Assembly (NCBI RefSeq): GCF_000235605.1
Contig: NC_016584.1
Location: 4,074,001 to 4,138,000, forward strand
Direction: 5' to 3'
Length of the DNA stretch: 64,000 bases
DNA from: Desulfosporosinus orientis DSM 765
GTDB lineage: Bacteria; Bacillota; Desulfitobacteriia; Desulfitobacteriales; Desulfitobacteriaceae
Part shown: positions 8,611 through 17,843 of the stretch, piece by piece
Layout: each line of letters begins with the position of its first letter
Numbering within the stretch: the stretch's first letter is position 1
Notes under the pieces: model-generated
The model's input: only the letters and a program-made list of their open reading frames with translations
Told to the model about the DNA's origin: nothing
Databases searched by the model: none
Made by a program: the position numbers and the translations under genes

Positions 8611-9615
8611 CTAAGGGTGATACGCTCGGTGACAAGCAACTAAATGACCAGAGTACACCTCCTTCAGTGCCGGCTCCGCTTGACTGCATAAACCAATGGC
8701 TTGAGGACACCTGGTATGAAAACGGCACCCCATCGGGGGATCAGCCGGACTGGGAACATCTCCTGTCAGCAAAATTCGTTCCCTCTGCATATCCGGGTCG
8801 GTATGGGGGATCGCTGATATCAAGGCTTTAGCATAGGGATGGAGAGTTTTATAATAAATATCCTCATGATTGCCGATTTCCACAAGTTTTCCCAGGTACA
8901 TAACCCCCACCCGGTTACAGATATGGTGCACAACACTTAAATTGTGAGAGATAAATAAATAGGTAAATCCATACTCTTGCTGGAGGTCTTCCAACAAATT
9001 TATAACCTGAGCCTGAATAGAAACATCCAGAGCGGAAACCGCTTCATCACAGACAATGAGTTTGGGATTTAAGGCTAAAGCACGGGCAATTCCTACCCTC
9101 TGCTTCTGCCCCCCGGACATCTCATGAGGGTAACGACTGAGATAATAGGCTGAAAGGCCCACTCTTTCCAAAAGTTCTTTGATTTTCTTCTGGCGTTCTT
9201 CCTTAGATCCGACATTATGTATGTGAAAAGGTTCATTTAAAATATCAGCAATAGTCTTACGCGGATTTAAGGAAGCGCTGGGATCTTGAAAGATAAGCTG
9301 CATTTTTTTACGCAGTTCTTTCATCCTTTTGGACTTTAAAGAAAAGATATCTTCTCCCTCAAAAATCACCTTTCCCTCATTAGGCTGGTAAAGCCCCAGC
9401 AGCGTCCGCCCCAGGGTACTTTTGCCACAGCCAGACTCCCCCACTAAACCAAAGGTTTCTCCTTCAAACAGCTTAAAGGAAACATCATCAACGGCTTTAA
9501 TGTATTTTTTCCTGAAGGAAAAGCTCCCTTCTGTCTGAAAATACATTTTCAGATGCTTCACCTCAGCCAGAACACTGGTTTCCATACTGCCATACTCCCC
9601 TCTTGCGTCATTCAC
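8611..9615 (-). CDS. dppF: Peptide ABC transporter ATP-binding protein (DppF/OppF type)
   Basis: A 334-residue ATPase with Walker [16 protein letters not shown]-loop [15 protein letters not shown], signature [19 protein letters not shown], Walker [15 protein letters not shown] and the oligopeptide-transporter C-terminal cysteine motif [15 protein letters not shown]. The start may be the ATG at 9615 or the one at 9585; each has a GGGGAG site upstream. It follows the DppD-type ATPase by 21 bases and forms the heterodimeric motor with it. Confidence 0.94.
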   Translation of the reverse strand: MNDARGEYGSMETSVLAEVKHLKMYFQTEGSFSFRKKYIKAVDDVSFKLFEGETFGLVGESGCGKSTLGRTLLGLYQPNEGKVIFEGEDIFSLKSKRMKELRKKMQLIFQDPSASLNPRKTIADILNEPFHIHNVGSKEERQKKIKELLERVGLSAYYLSRYPHEMSGGQKQRVGIARALALNPKLIVCDEAVSALDVSIQAQVINLLEDLQQEYGFTYLFISHNLSVVHHICNRVGVMYLGKLVEIGNHEDIYYKTLHPYAKALISAIPHTDPDMQRERILLTGDVPSPADPPMGCRFHTRCPQAIGLCSQAEPALKEVYSGHLVACHRAYHP

Positions 9616-9636
9616 CTTACTCCCCTTTACCAGTCT

Positions 9637-10632
9637 CTACTCGCCTCCGTGTCGCCAGCACCTGACCTCCCGGTCTTCCGCCACTTGACTTAGGTCAGGA
9701 ACTTTTTCAGCGCAAAGAGCCGTGGCATAACTGCAGCGCGGTTGAAAGCTGCAGCCCCGGGGCATATTGAACGGGCTGGGCACTGTGCCTTCAATAGAAT
9801 GCAAGCGCTGCTTAACTTTAGTAATCGCAGGGATTGACTTTAAGAGCCCTTCCGTATAAGGATGCAGCGGGTTTCTGATTAATTCCTTCAAGGGGCCGGA
9901 TTCCACGACCTGCCCTGCGTACATGACCACAACCCGGTGACACATTTCCGAGATAATCCCCAAATCATGGGTAATCATAATAATCGCCGAGCCTGTCTCC
10001 TGGCGAAGATCTTTCATCAGTTCCAGGATTTGAGCCTGAATGGTTACATCCAGGGCCGTTGTCGGTTCATCAGCCAAAAGAAGTTTGGGCCGGCAAGCCA
10101 GGGCCATGGCAATCATGACCCTCTGCCTCATCCCTCCGGACAACTGGTGGGGATATTCCTTGAACCGCTGTTCCGGCAGGGGAATACCCACCCTTTTCAG
10201 AAGCTCCAAAGTACCGGCTTTAGCATCCCTCCGGCTGTAGGTTTTGTGCAGCAAAAGAGGTTCCATGATTTGCTTTCCGCAGGTATGGATGGGGTTTAAG
10301 GAGGTCATGGGCTCTTGAAAAATCATGGCTATTTCATTGCCCCGTACCTGACGCACCTCTTCAGCAGAGAGTTTTTGCATATCCCGGCCGTTAAAATAAA
10401 TCTCTCCCGCCACTTCTCCAGGCGGATTGGAGATTAAATTCATAATGGAGAGTGCCGTAACACTCTTGCCGCTGCCGCTTTCGCCGACAATTCCCAGGGT
10501 CTCTCCGGAGCGGAGGGACAAACTGACATCCCGAACCGCTTTAAATACACCCTCTGCCGTCCGAAATTGTACGTTTAGGTTATTGATTCTCAGTAAATCG
10601 TCGTCCTGTAAAGGTTTAAACTCATTACTCAT
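9637..10632 (-). CDS. dppD: Peptide ABC transporter ATP-binding protein (DppD/OppD type)
   Basis: A 331-residue ATPase with Walker A GIVGESGSGKSVTALS, Q-loop IFQEPMTSLNPIHT, signature YPHQLSGGMRQRVMIAMAL, Walker B LLLADEPTTALDV and the C-terminal GCSFQPRCSYATALC cysteine motif. It lies between the peptidase and DppF-type genes, 40 bases from the former, which supports a single transcript for peptide uptake and cleavage. Confidence 0.94.
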   Translation of the reverse strand: MSNEFKPLQDDDLLRINNLNVQFRTAEGVFKAVRDVSLSLRSGETLGIVGESGSGKSVTALSIMNLISNPPGEVAGEIYFNGRDMQKLSAEEVRQVRGNEIAMIFQEPMTSLNPIHTCGKQIMEPLLLHKTYSRRDAKAGTLELLKRVGIPLPEQRFKEYPHQLSGGMRQRVMIAMALACRPKLLLADEPTTALDVTIQAQILELMKDLRQETGSAIIMITHDLGIISEMCHRVVVMYAGQVVESGPLKELIRNPLHPYTEGLLKSIPAITKVKQRLHSIEGTVPSPFNMPRGCSFQPRCSYATALCAEKVPDLSQVAEDREVRCWRHGGE

Positions 10633-10671
10633 AGCTCAAATCTCACAATCCTAATTTTTCCGGGCATTGAC

Positions 10672-11766
10672 TTACACTTCAATTAATTCTCTGGGGAAGT
10701 TGTTAAAACGGATAGCACCTTGAGGGGAAAGCCCTGCAATATCTTCAATGCGAACTCCATATTGGCCGGGCAGATAAATACCGGGCTCAATACTAAAGGT
10801 CATCCCAGGCTTGAGAATCTCCTGATTGCCGGATACTATATAAGGTTCTTCATGAATATCCATGCCGATGCCATGCCCTGTGCGGTGGACAAAATACTCC
10901 CCATATCCTCCCTCAGCAATCACCCGCCGGGCTGCTTCATCCACCCTTTCGCAGGAAACTCCCTCCCGGACTGCCTGAAATCCGGCTTCATTGGCGTCCC
11001 TGACCAGGTTATAGATTCTTTTCACATCGTCTGATGCTTTGCCCAAAGAAAAGGTTCTCGTCATATCTGAGCAATACCCTTGAAAGAGTCCTCCGAAATC
11101 CAAGACCACCAAATCTCCCAACACCAGCTTTCGCTCCCCCGTATTGTGATGGGGTGACGAGGTATGAGGACCTGAAGCAATAATGGGTTTAAAGGAAAGG
11201 TCTTCAGCACCGTACTCCTTGAGTTTGCTTTCCACAAAAATGGACAACTCCCGCTCAGAAATTCCGGGCTTAATCATCTTCAGCACCTGATCCATGACTT
11301 GATCTGTCAGCCCACCTGCCCGTTCCAGAAGCCTCAGCTCATCTTCGTCTTTCAACACCCGGACTTGTCTCATCACTCCTGAGGCACCTAGGAACTCAAA
11401 ACCGGCAAAGGCTTTGCTTAGGGCCAGAAAGTGCCCTGCCCACATTCTTTCATCAATGGCCGCACTTCCCGAAGGATGGAGTACTAAAGGCCGCAGCAAG
11501 TCTACAGGATCGCTTCCGTCTGCCCAGGTTAGCAGTTCAAAAGGTTCAACCTCTAAATGTTCCGCCATTTCCCGGTACATCTCCGGCAAAATCATAACCG
11601 GCATTCCTTCCGCCGGGAGCATAAAAATTTGAAGCCGCTCATCTGCCGTGGTTTTTAAACCGGTGAGGTACAGTAGGTTGGCAGAGGGAGCTAACACCAG
11701 GTAGTCCGTTCCTGCCTCTTTCATGATCTTTTGGACCTTTTTTATGCGCAAATTATAGTCAGCCAT
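10672..11766 (-). CDS. M24 family Xaa-Pro peptidase (prolidase-like)
   Basis: A 364-residue pita-bread-fold metallopeptidase that cleaves X-Pro dipeptides or the N-terminal residue before proline. The five metal ligands are in place: D in VVLDFGGL, D in YCSDMTRTF, H in HRTGHGIGMDIHE, E in FSIEPGIYL and E in GVRIEDIAG. The N-terminal ~130 residues form the creatinase/prolidase-type domain. Start: ATG with GGAGGGACC upstream. It is in the same operon as the peptide transporter, so imported proline or hydroxyproline peptides are the probable substrate; this is an inference from context and family. Confidence 0.9.
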   Translation of the reverse strand: MADYNLRIKKVQKIMKEAGTDYLVLAPSANLLYLTGLKTTADERLQIFMLPAEGMPVMILPEMYREMAEHLEVEPFELLTWADGSDPVDLLRPLVLHPSGSAAIDERMWAGHFLALSKAFAGFEFLGASGVMRQVRVLKDEDELRLLERAGGLTDQVMDQVLKMIKPGISERELSIFVESKLKEYGAEDLSFKPIIASGPHTSSPHHNTGERKLVLGDLVVLDFGGLFQGYCSDMTRTFSLGKASDDVKRIYNLVRDANEAGFQAVREGVSCERVDEAARRVIAEGGYGEYFVHRTGHGIGMDIHEEPYIVSGNQEILKPGMTFSIEPGIYLPGQYGVRIEDIAGLSPQGAIRFNNFPRELIEV

Positions 11767-11806
11767 TGGTATGGTCCCTCCTCGTAAACTTTATCATCAC
11801 TACTCT

Positions 11807-12142
11807 TTATGGTTTAGTCAGTACCCAAATAATCTCACAGTTTTCAGTACCATCATTATAAGCCCAGTGTTCTTCACCCGCCGGAATCAAAGTAGCCTGT
11901 CCCTCAGATATGCGGTATTCCTGACCTCCACTCATAGTTAAAATGGAACCGCTGATAATATAGGAGTATTCATGCTCATCATGAACTCCCGCTCCTTGGG
12001 CCGGTACTCGTGCTCCCGGAGGGAAAACCACCGTGCCCATGGTCAGCTTCTGATTCTTCAGGGCATCTCTGCCAAAGAAAGTTTTCATAATCACATCACA
12101 GCGATCGGCAGGCATTACTGCTTTACTGGTAATAATTTGCAT
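11807..12142 (-). CDS. Small cupin domain protein
   Basis: About 111 residues forming a single cupin barrel. Motif 1 reads PAQGAGVHDEHEYSYIISG and motif 2 EGQATLIPAGEEHWAYNDG, so histidine/glutamate metal ligands are plausible. The ATG at 12142 is preferred because AAAGGAG precedes it; an in-frame ATG at 12166 is also possible. It sits between the XRE-cupin regulator and the peptidase. Function is unknown; it could be an isomerase, a dioxygenase-like enzyme or a ligand sensor for the pathway. Confidence 0.75.
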   Translation of the reverse strand: MQIITSKAVMPADRCDVIMKTFFGRDALKNQKLTMGTVVFPPGARVPAQGAGVHDEHEYSYIISGSILTMSGGQEYRISEGQATLIPAGEEHWAYNDGTENCEIIWVLTKP

Positions 12143-12179
12143 GAGGCTGTTGCTCCTTTGCTTCATCCTTCATTCTCAA

Positions 12180-12728
12180 TTACTCATGAAATATGACAGG
12201 GGTAAGGACAGCAATCATATGAACGGGTTCGTCAGTTCGGTTATGCCAGGTATGATTTAAGGTTGATGGAAAATGAATGGTATCCCCTTCACTCATTTCG
12301 TATTCTTTATCCCCCACCATCATTTGTACCGTCCCTTTTAATATGTAGTAGAACTCTTCCCCCGGATGATTAAAGACGATATCCTGTCCTTGCTGGGGGG
12401 AGAGGACTATGTGAATGGGCTCTAATACTTTTCCCGCAAAGTTCCCTCCTAAGCGGGAAAATACAGAATTCGACCGCTCGATCTGAAAAGGCTTACGTTC
12501 AGCAACGGGGGTATAAAAACTACTGGTAACTGTGGTTTCGAAAAAGGAAGACATTGAAACATTAAAGACATTGGCGATCTTCTGCAGTGAGGTTATAGCC
12601 AGGGAACTATTTCCTCTTTCTACCTGAGAAAGAAAGCTGATGGATAATCCGGTTTTCTCACTTAATTCCTTGAGAGTCATATTCATGTTGATCCGTAAGC
12701 TGCGAATTCGTTCATAAACGCTTTCCAT
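12180..12728 (-). CDS. XRE-family regulator with C-terminal cupin sensor
   Basis: A 182-residue regulator. Residues 5-60 form an XRE helix-turn-helix (MTLKELSEKTGLSISFLSQVERGNSSLAI) and residues 105-180 a cupin (HPGEEFYYILKGTVQMMVGDKEYEM, HFPSTLNHTWHN). Proteins of this PuuR-like architecture usually repress a linked catabolic operon and are relieved by a small ligand. It is the first gene of the peptide operon. Just upstream, AATACTG and CAGTATT half-sites about 30 bases apart lie in an AT-rich promoter region and could be its operator. Confidence 0.88.
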   Translation of the reverse strand: MESVYERIRSLRINMNMTLKELSEKTGLSISFLSQVERGNSSLAITSLQKIANVFNVSMSSFFETTVTSSFYTPVAERKPFQIERSNSVFSRLGGNFAGKVLEPIHIVLSPQQGQDIVFNHPGEEFYYILKGTVQMMVGDKEYEMSEGDTIHFPSTLNHTWHNRTDEPVHMIAVLTPVIFHE

Positions 12729-12892
12729 AATCTACCTCAATCTAAATAATTTAAGTTATATGAAATAATATTATAGTAATACTGAAATGTCTAGACTTTT
12801 TGAAAAATAATACAGTATTTCTAGTTATACGATGGCTTGTTTGAAGCTGGATGTTCAGCCTCAAATCGGGAGAACCATAGCATCCGGGTCGG

Positions 12893-13215
12893 GCACCTTC
12901 GCCACATCCTGCAAGAAAGTTAATTCGTGCGAAGACAGTGTCTTCGGTACCCAGCATTCCGAGGCTCGCCCACTCGCGGCTGCGGGAGCTACGCCAAACC
13001 TCCGGGTAGTACCTGATGTTAACCATGGCTCCGCATTCCCCGCAGCCGCAAGTGGGCTTTTACCGCCTCTCTATGCCATGGGTTCACTCCTGTGGGCGAA
13101 GCTGCCCTGACTCTTGGGTCGACGGGGGCTTGGATGCATGGGTTTGAGTCTTTGTTTATGATGGGCTATAAGATGAGCTTTTTCAGAATAACCTTGATGC
13201 CCCTGCCGCGGCATC
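12893..13215. repeat. GC-rich intergenic repeat, copy A
   Basis: This stretch has no convincing gene. It shares long blocks with 29524-29800: GCATTCCGAGGCTCGCCCAC, CCAAACCTCCGGGTA, TACCTGATGTTAACCA and GGGCTTTTACCGCCTCTC, ending in TTTTTCAG and CTGCCGC. It contains an 18-bp fold-back (12969-12986 with 13039-13056, one mismatch, 52-base loop). A palindromic module near 12938 (CGAAGACAGTGTCTTCG) recurs, in the opposite orientation, in the copies near 30117 and 59704. It is much richer in GC than its neighbours. Its nature is unknown. Confidence 0.75.
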
Positions 13216-13225
13216 TGCGAAAAAC

Positions 13226-13269
13226 AAAAAGAACAAACCGCACCTCTTGAGATACAGTTTGTTCTTTTT
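13226..13269 (-). terminator. Terminator after the GDYXXLXY gene
   Basis: AAAAAGAACAAAC (13226-13238) pairs perfectly with GTTTGTTCTTTTT (13257-13269). On the minus strand the stem runs into TTTTTGTTTTT, 25 bases after the stop of the gene at 13294. Confidence 0.85.
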
Positions 13270-13293
13270 AACGAAAATTAATTATACAAAATC

Positions 13294-13797
13294 CTAACGG
13301 GATTCTATTCCTGTCAGAACTCCATAACCGCCTAGTACTTTAACCCTGCCTACCAGTCCGCCTTTGAAGGATTCCTCTTCTAATTCTTTGCCGCTGCCTT
13401 GTTCCACGAAGTATTTATCCAGGCTATAGTCCACTCGATAAGAATCCGTATCCGTGAAGGAATTTTGGAATTTACTTTTCAAATAGATTCCTGAGTCCGG
13501 TTTGTTTTCACTGACCTGATCAACGACATAATACTTGCCTTCTTGTTTAAGGCTTACATATAAGGTTTTGTTGAGAAGTTTATCGATATTGGCCGGCACT
13601 TTTGACTTGGGCACATCGGTAATGGCGAAATTGACAGCAACGTAGTCTCCTCGAAAAAGATCCGTGGGATCGTAAGCTTTTGTCTCCAGAAGAATTTCCT
13701 GGCCCCAAAGAAGGGTTGCTTGGGGTTTGACGGCCATTGCCGCTAGAATCAATAAGGGGATGGTAACGGCTAATATAAAGGTTTTGCCTTTGCTCAT
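13294..13797 (-). CDS. GDYXXLXY domain protein
   Basis: A 167-residue protein with one N-terminal membrane segment or signal anchor (FILAVTIPLLILAAMAVKP) and the hallmark LFRGDYVAVNFAI of the GDYXXLXY family. The family is known mainly as a partner of DUF2157 membrane proteins, and the DUF2157 gene here overlaps its start by four bases. No biochemical function is established. The pair probably acts at the cell envelope. Confidence 0.85.
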   Translation of the reverse strand: MSKGKTFILAVTIPLLILAAMAVKPQATLLWGQEILLETKAYDPTDLFRGDYVAVNFAITDVPKSKVPANIDKLLNKTLYVSLKQEGKYYVVDQVSENKPDSGIYLKSKFQNSFTDTDSYRVDYSLDKYFVEQGSGKELEEESFKGGLVGRVKVLGGYGVLTGIESR

Positions 13798-14858
13798 GCT
13801 AAGGTCCCCCCCTTTGTTTTCATTCGTTCAAAATAGAAACCAAAGGCTAGGAGAAGCAGTCCCCCGACAATAAAAAACAGGGATTTCGGCAAAAAGGCGA
13901 AGGTATCCGTATAGTAGCGAAAGATTGTGATGCAGACAAAGATAAGGCTAATTAAACTGCCCATTCTAATTAAGAAAAAGAGCAGGGCGACAAATGCCAA
14001 GGCAAAGAGGACGCTTACCAAGCGTGTGGATTGACTGTTCACTAAAACATCCCATATATTCGGGATGGTCAGGATCACACCGCATACCCCGAAAAGGATG
14101 TTGCCTTGGACACGGAAAATATCCCGCTCAAAGCTGTGCTTTGCTCCATACATGATTAGGCCTATTAAGAAAAAGAGCCCGGCAGTATATAGACCCTTAA
14201 CTTCATAATGTTCAGTTAATAGAAAAATAAAACTTAAACCGGTAAGGTTCGCGAAAAACAGGAGCAGCCTTGATTTATGAAAATAGTAAACCCCTAAATA
14301 GAGAATGGGAACGCCTGCCCAGCCTGCATAGGGGAAGGACTGGTCAAAGGAACTGAAAAGATAAGCCATAAACAAGATGTTGCCGAACAGCATGAGATAT
14401 GGATCCTTCTGCTGGAGAGCCATAGGGAGGACGCCTAAGGACCAGAGAAGAAAGGCTGTGGCAAAGTCTCCTCCAAAATTGTACATCTGTCCGATCAAAA
14501 AGATACCCGCTCCATAAACCAGAGTACCCAGGTAAATCAAACTCCTGCCTGTCCTGGGATTCTTGTCAGACAGCTTATACCCGGCAAAATTGGTTCCGAC
14601 ATATACTCCGAAAATAATGAGCAGCTTGAAGGCATGACTGATTCCATCCCAGTTGCTGGCAATAAAGCTCAATATCCCCAAGCCCACTAAAATTGCCCCA
14701 ATGGTTACCACAACCCGAATAAAACTCGGGCCGCTCTTAACATCATAAGTCTCTAAAATATTTGCCTTTTGTGCCCCTGTGATCAGGCCGGAATCTTCAT
14801 AATAGTCCAGTTCCTTGCGGACTAAGGAGAAGTTTGCTTTGGCAATTTCCCGTTTCAA
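13794..14858 (-). CDS. DUF2157 multi-spanning membrane protein
   Basis: About 354 residues. The N-terminal ~45 residues form the soluble DUF2157 region (KELDYYEDSGLITGAQKANIL), followed by roughly ten membrane segments beginning FIRVVVTIGAILVGLGILSFIA. I prefer the TTG at 14858 because AAGGAGGGG lies just upstream; the longer reading from 14906 has no such site. Translation is probably coupled to the overlapping GDYXXLXY gene. Function unknown. Confidence 0.82.
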   Translation of the reverse strand: MKREIAKANFSLVRKELDYYEDSGLITGAQKANILETYDVKSGPSFIRVVVTIGAILVGLGILSFIASNWDGISHAFKLLIIFGVYVGTNFAGYKLSDKNPRTGRSLIYLGTLVYGAGIFLIGQMYNFGGDFATAFLLWSLGVLPMALQQKDPYLMLFGNILFMAYLFSSFDQSFPYAGWAGVPILYLGVYYFHKSRLLLFFANLTGLSFIFLLTEHYEVKGLYTAGLFFLIGLIMYGAKHSFERDIFRVQGNILFGVCGVILTIPNIWDVLVNSQSTRLVSVLFALAFVALLFFLIRMGSLISLIFVCITIFRYYTDTFAFLPKSLFFIVGGLLLLAFGFYFERMKTKGGTLA

Positions 14859-14949
14859 CCAATTCCCCTCCTTTTCTCTGCTTTCAGTTATGCATATTCT
14901 CAACATCTATTTTTAGTTGTTTTATGAATAATTTATCCTTGGCAATCCG

Positions 14950-16455
14950 CTATGGTACTATATTATTGCTGACTTCCGCACCATTGGCCAAAAATGCCTT
15001 TTCCCAATTATCCACGTATGATCCTGTAGCCCATTCGGCCATAATGACTGAGGTTCCAGGCTCCAGATCGATTTTTGCCAGGGCTTCGCTGACTAATTGC
15101 CCCCCATTGATAGCATAAACCAGCAGCTTGGTCTTGGTTATAACCAAGGCCATATTTCTGTTCGGCGATGTAAAGGCATCCACAGCATCGGGAACACGGT
15201 CTTTAATATACTGCCAGCTCAGACACAAAGTATCATAGGCTATTAATTTTGCGGGAGGAACCAAATTCACATTAAAATCCATATGACTGAAATCATCAGC
15301 ATCCTGATAACGATAATTAATTCTGCCTCTAAGATACCAATGCCCGTTTTTGCGAATTAAGCCAAAATTCTCCTGGATATCCTGATCATCGATGGAAGTG
15401 ACATTCGTGTTATGGCTTAAAGCCCTGCCGGCCTGATCCCTGGCATTACTAAAAGCAGCCAGTCCGATTTCCCCTAAGAGATCGGACGCTTTGATTCCTT
15501 CGGAAGCAGAAATTTTATCAACGGGCAACACCTGCAGGCGAAGGCCATTCAGATCATTTTCCACGGCCACATAATCATTGCCCACATAATCAATGACTTT
15601 TTTTCCTGCTTCTATCTTAACATCTCCTCTGCTTAATGTCATAGTCTTTAGCTGGGTATCCTGAACCTTTGTGGAAACATCATGAGCCGATAACCCGTCC
15701 CCTTCCTTCTGACCTTCTTGACCACTGCCAGTCTGAAGTTCCCAAAAGCCGCTGCGCCGGGGGAAGAAAATATTTTTATCTTTTAAAATCGGGTGCAGCT
15801 CCTGATCATCCACAGCCAGCCAAAGTGTCTGGTAGTCAAAATCCCCAAGTTCCGCCTTTTCATTGCTATTGGCATGGGAGTCCTTTGCTATCTTTAACCC
15901 TAACAAGACGCCGGATGACCCAGGATAGCTCTGCTGACTGGCTGGCACGTCATTTAGCTTAGCTCCGGCTAAGGAACTGTCCACTTGATCAGAAACCTTC
16001 TCCAGGTACAAAACATTGTTTTGGACAAAAGCTAATAAACGATGCTCATCAATTTTCATAAATTCACCCAGGAAGTTTTCAGCCGAGGACACTGTAAGGA
16101 CTTCAACCTCTTTACCATCCGGCATTAACTGACTGGGCAAATTAACATATTTGCTCATCAAATAACTGGCAGTATCTACTTTTTTGATTTTAAAAACCGG
16201 ATTCCTCCAGACATGATCACCCACGACGGCTACTTCCGTGGTAAATTGAATAATCTGGCCATCCCAGCTGGGATTATCCCCTTCATACATGCCGATTGTT
16301 TGCAGGTTTTGACTAACTTGCCACTGACCCTCTAAGGGACAAGTATTATGAACCGGCGGGATAATCTTACCGGCAGTCGTCCAGGAAGGACCGGCACACC
16401 CACTTAGCAAAATAAGGAAAAGTCCAACCAGCAGAATCTTACCGACCCTAATCAT
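14950..16455 (-). CDS. Lipoprotein of a two-component operon, unknown function
   Basis: A 501-residue predicted lipoprotein whose signal peptide ends in the lipobox LLSGC. I do not recognise a domain in the mature protein; it looks beta-rich, with many short strands and no membrane segment after the signal. The start at 16455 follows GGGGAGAAG and overlaps the kinase stop by eight bases, so it is translated together with the kinase. The arrangement regulator-kinase-lipoprotein suggests it senses or responds to the envelope signal handled by the kinase. The longer reading from 16548 would run into the kinase gene and lose the signal peptide. Confidence 0.8.
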   Translation of the reverse strand: MIRVGKILLVGLFLILLSGCAGPSWTTAGKIIPPVHNTCPLEGQWQVSQNLQTIGMYEGDNPSWDGQIIQFTTEVAVVGDHVWRNPVFKIKKVDTASYLMSKYVNLPSQLMPDGKEVEVLTVSSAENFLGEFMKIDEHRLLAFVQNNVLYLEKVSDQVDSSLAGAKLNDVPASQQSYPGSSGVLLGLKIAKDSHANSNEKAELGDFDYQTLWLAVDDQELHPILKDKNIFFPRRSGFWELQTGSGQEGQKEGDGLSAHDVSTKVQDTQLKTMTLSRGDVKIEAGKKVIDYVGNDYVAVENDLNGLRLQVLPVDKISASEGIKASDLLGEIGLAAFSNARDQAGRALSHNTNVTSIDDQDIQENFGLIRKNGHWYLRGRINYRYQDADDFSHMDFNVNLVPPAKLIAYDTLCLSWQYIKDRVPDAVDAFTSPNRNMALVITKTKLLVYAINGGQLVSEALAKIDLEPGTSVIMAEWATGSYVDNWEKAFLANGAEVSNNIVP

Positions 16456-17842
16456 AGATCTTCTCCCCTCTTGGCAGGGTAATAAACACCTTTGTTCCTT
16501 GATTGACTTCACTGGCAATCTCCAGCTTGCCGCCCATAAGATTGACAATCTCCTGACAGATGGATAAGCCTATACCATTTTTCGAGCGTGAACTTTTTCC
16601 TTTATAGAATTTTTCTTTAACCATGGAGAGTTCTTCCGGAGCAATGCCGCAGCCCGTATCAATGATGGTAAAGAGAAAATTCTCGTTCTGAACCTCTGCG
16701 GAAAAGTCGACTTGCCCTCCGGCACTGGTAAAGTTAAAGGCATTATCCAAAATATTAATAAATACCTGCTTGAGCCTGTTGTTATCCGAGTAAAATTTCG
16801 GCAAATTCTCAGGGTAGCGCACGGTTAAGTTAATATTCTCCCGCACTGCTCTGGGGGTCAATTGTTTCTGCAAATGCACCATAAGGGAGATCAAATTGAT
16901 TTCTTCTTTTTGCAGCTTTACCCGATCGGAGACAAACTCGGAAAAGTCCAGCAGTTCTTCCACCATTAAAGTAAGTCGTTCACTTTCTTTGGCGATAATG
17001 CCTAAACCATCAGCCAGCATTTCTTTTTGTTGGAATTGTTCATTTTGCAAAGTAATCGCCCAACCCATAATTGAAGTCAAGGGCGTTCTCAGCTCATGAG
17101 AAACGGATGAGATGAAATCGTTCTTAAGCTGCTCCTTTTTAACGATTTCATCAGCCATAAAATTTAAGGTGTCGGATAACTTGCCTATCTCATCTTCATG
17201 AGTTTTTTGGCTGCGGGCTTGAAAGTTGCCGGCAGCCATTTCTTGAGCCGCTTCTGTAACTGCTTTCAACGGCACAATAATGGTATTGGCCAGAACAATA
17301 CTAATTAACCCGGCAATAATAATCACTGCCAGACCAATGGCAATAAAAATGTAGGCTGTATTTTGAATATCCTGATCCACTGCCTTTAAGGACGTAATGA
17401 AGCGCAAAGCTCCAACTGTTTCATCATTAGCTTTCAGAGGATAAGCCACAGCCATTATCTTTTGCTCATTTAGTTGCCCAATCCATTGTCCCATTTTGCC
17501 AGCTAACGCTTCTTTAATATCATTCGCCGGCGCATTTCCCGGGGGGATAACGCCCAGGGAATCCATGACGATATTACCGTTCTTGTCAACTATTTCCACT
17601 TCAGCGTTGCTTTGATTCCAAAAAGCGTCCACATTATATAAGACATTTTCCTCAAGAGAGGTGTCGGAAAAATACTTAGCATATAAATCCGCTGAAATCT
17701 TAATTTGGTTGGTGAGACTGCCTTCCAGACTGCCATAATAGTTTTGGCGCACAGTATAAATGAGAAGAACTTCGAGAATCGTCACGGTAATAATAATGAT
17801 AATCATAAAATTGGCCGTCAGCCTGCCTCGAATTCCTTTCAT
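16448..17842 (-). CDS. Membrane sensor histidine kinase (HAMP-HisKA-HATPase)
   Basis: A 464-residue kinase. Membrane segment 1 (FMIIIIITVTILEVLLIY) and segment 2 (IFIAIGLAVIIIAGLISIVLA) enclose an extracytoplasmic sensor of about 125 residues. A HAMP domain, the phospho-accepting H box SSVSHELRTPLTSIMG, an N box (NRLKQVFINILDNAFNF) and G boxes (IIDTGCGIAPEE, NGIGLSICQ) follow. The start at 17842 is one base after the response-regulator stop. It belongs to the PhoR/ResE-like class and phosphorylates the regulator encoded just upstream. Confidence 0.93.
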   Translation of the reverse strand: MKGIRGRLTANFMIIIIITVTILEVLLIYTVRQNYYGSLEGSLTNQIKISADLYAKYFSDTSLEENVLYNVDAFWNQSNAEVEIVDKNGNIVMDSLGVIPPGNAPANDIKEALAGKMGQWIGQLNEQKIMAVAYPLKANDETVGALRFITSLKAVDQDIQNTAYIFIAIGLAVIIIAGLISIVLANTIIVPLKAVTEAAQEMAAGNFQARSQKTHEDEIGKLSDTLNFMADEIVKKEQLKNDFISSVSHELRTPLTSIMGWAITLQNEQFQQKEMLADGLGIIAKESERLTLMVEELLDFSEFVSDRVKLQKEEINLISLMVHLQKQLTPRAVRENINLTVRYPENLPKFYSDNNRLKQVFINILDNAFNFTSAGGQVDFSAEVQNENFLFTIIDTGCGIAPEELSMVKEKFYKGKSSRSKNGIGLSICQEIVNLMGGKLEIASEVNQGTKVFITLPRGEKIYD

Positions 17843-17843
17843 G

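Noticed and set aside
12832-13110. Open frames over repeat copy A on both strands
   Set aside because: The matching region in copy B does not keep the frame; indels differ between copies.
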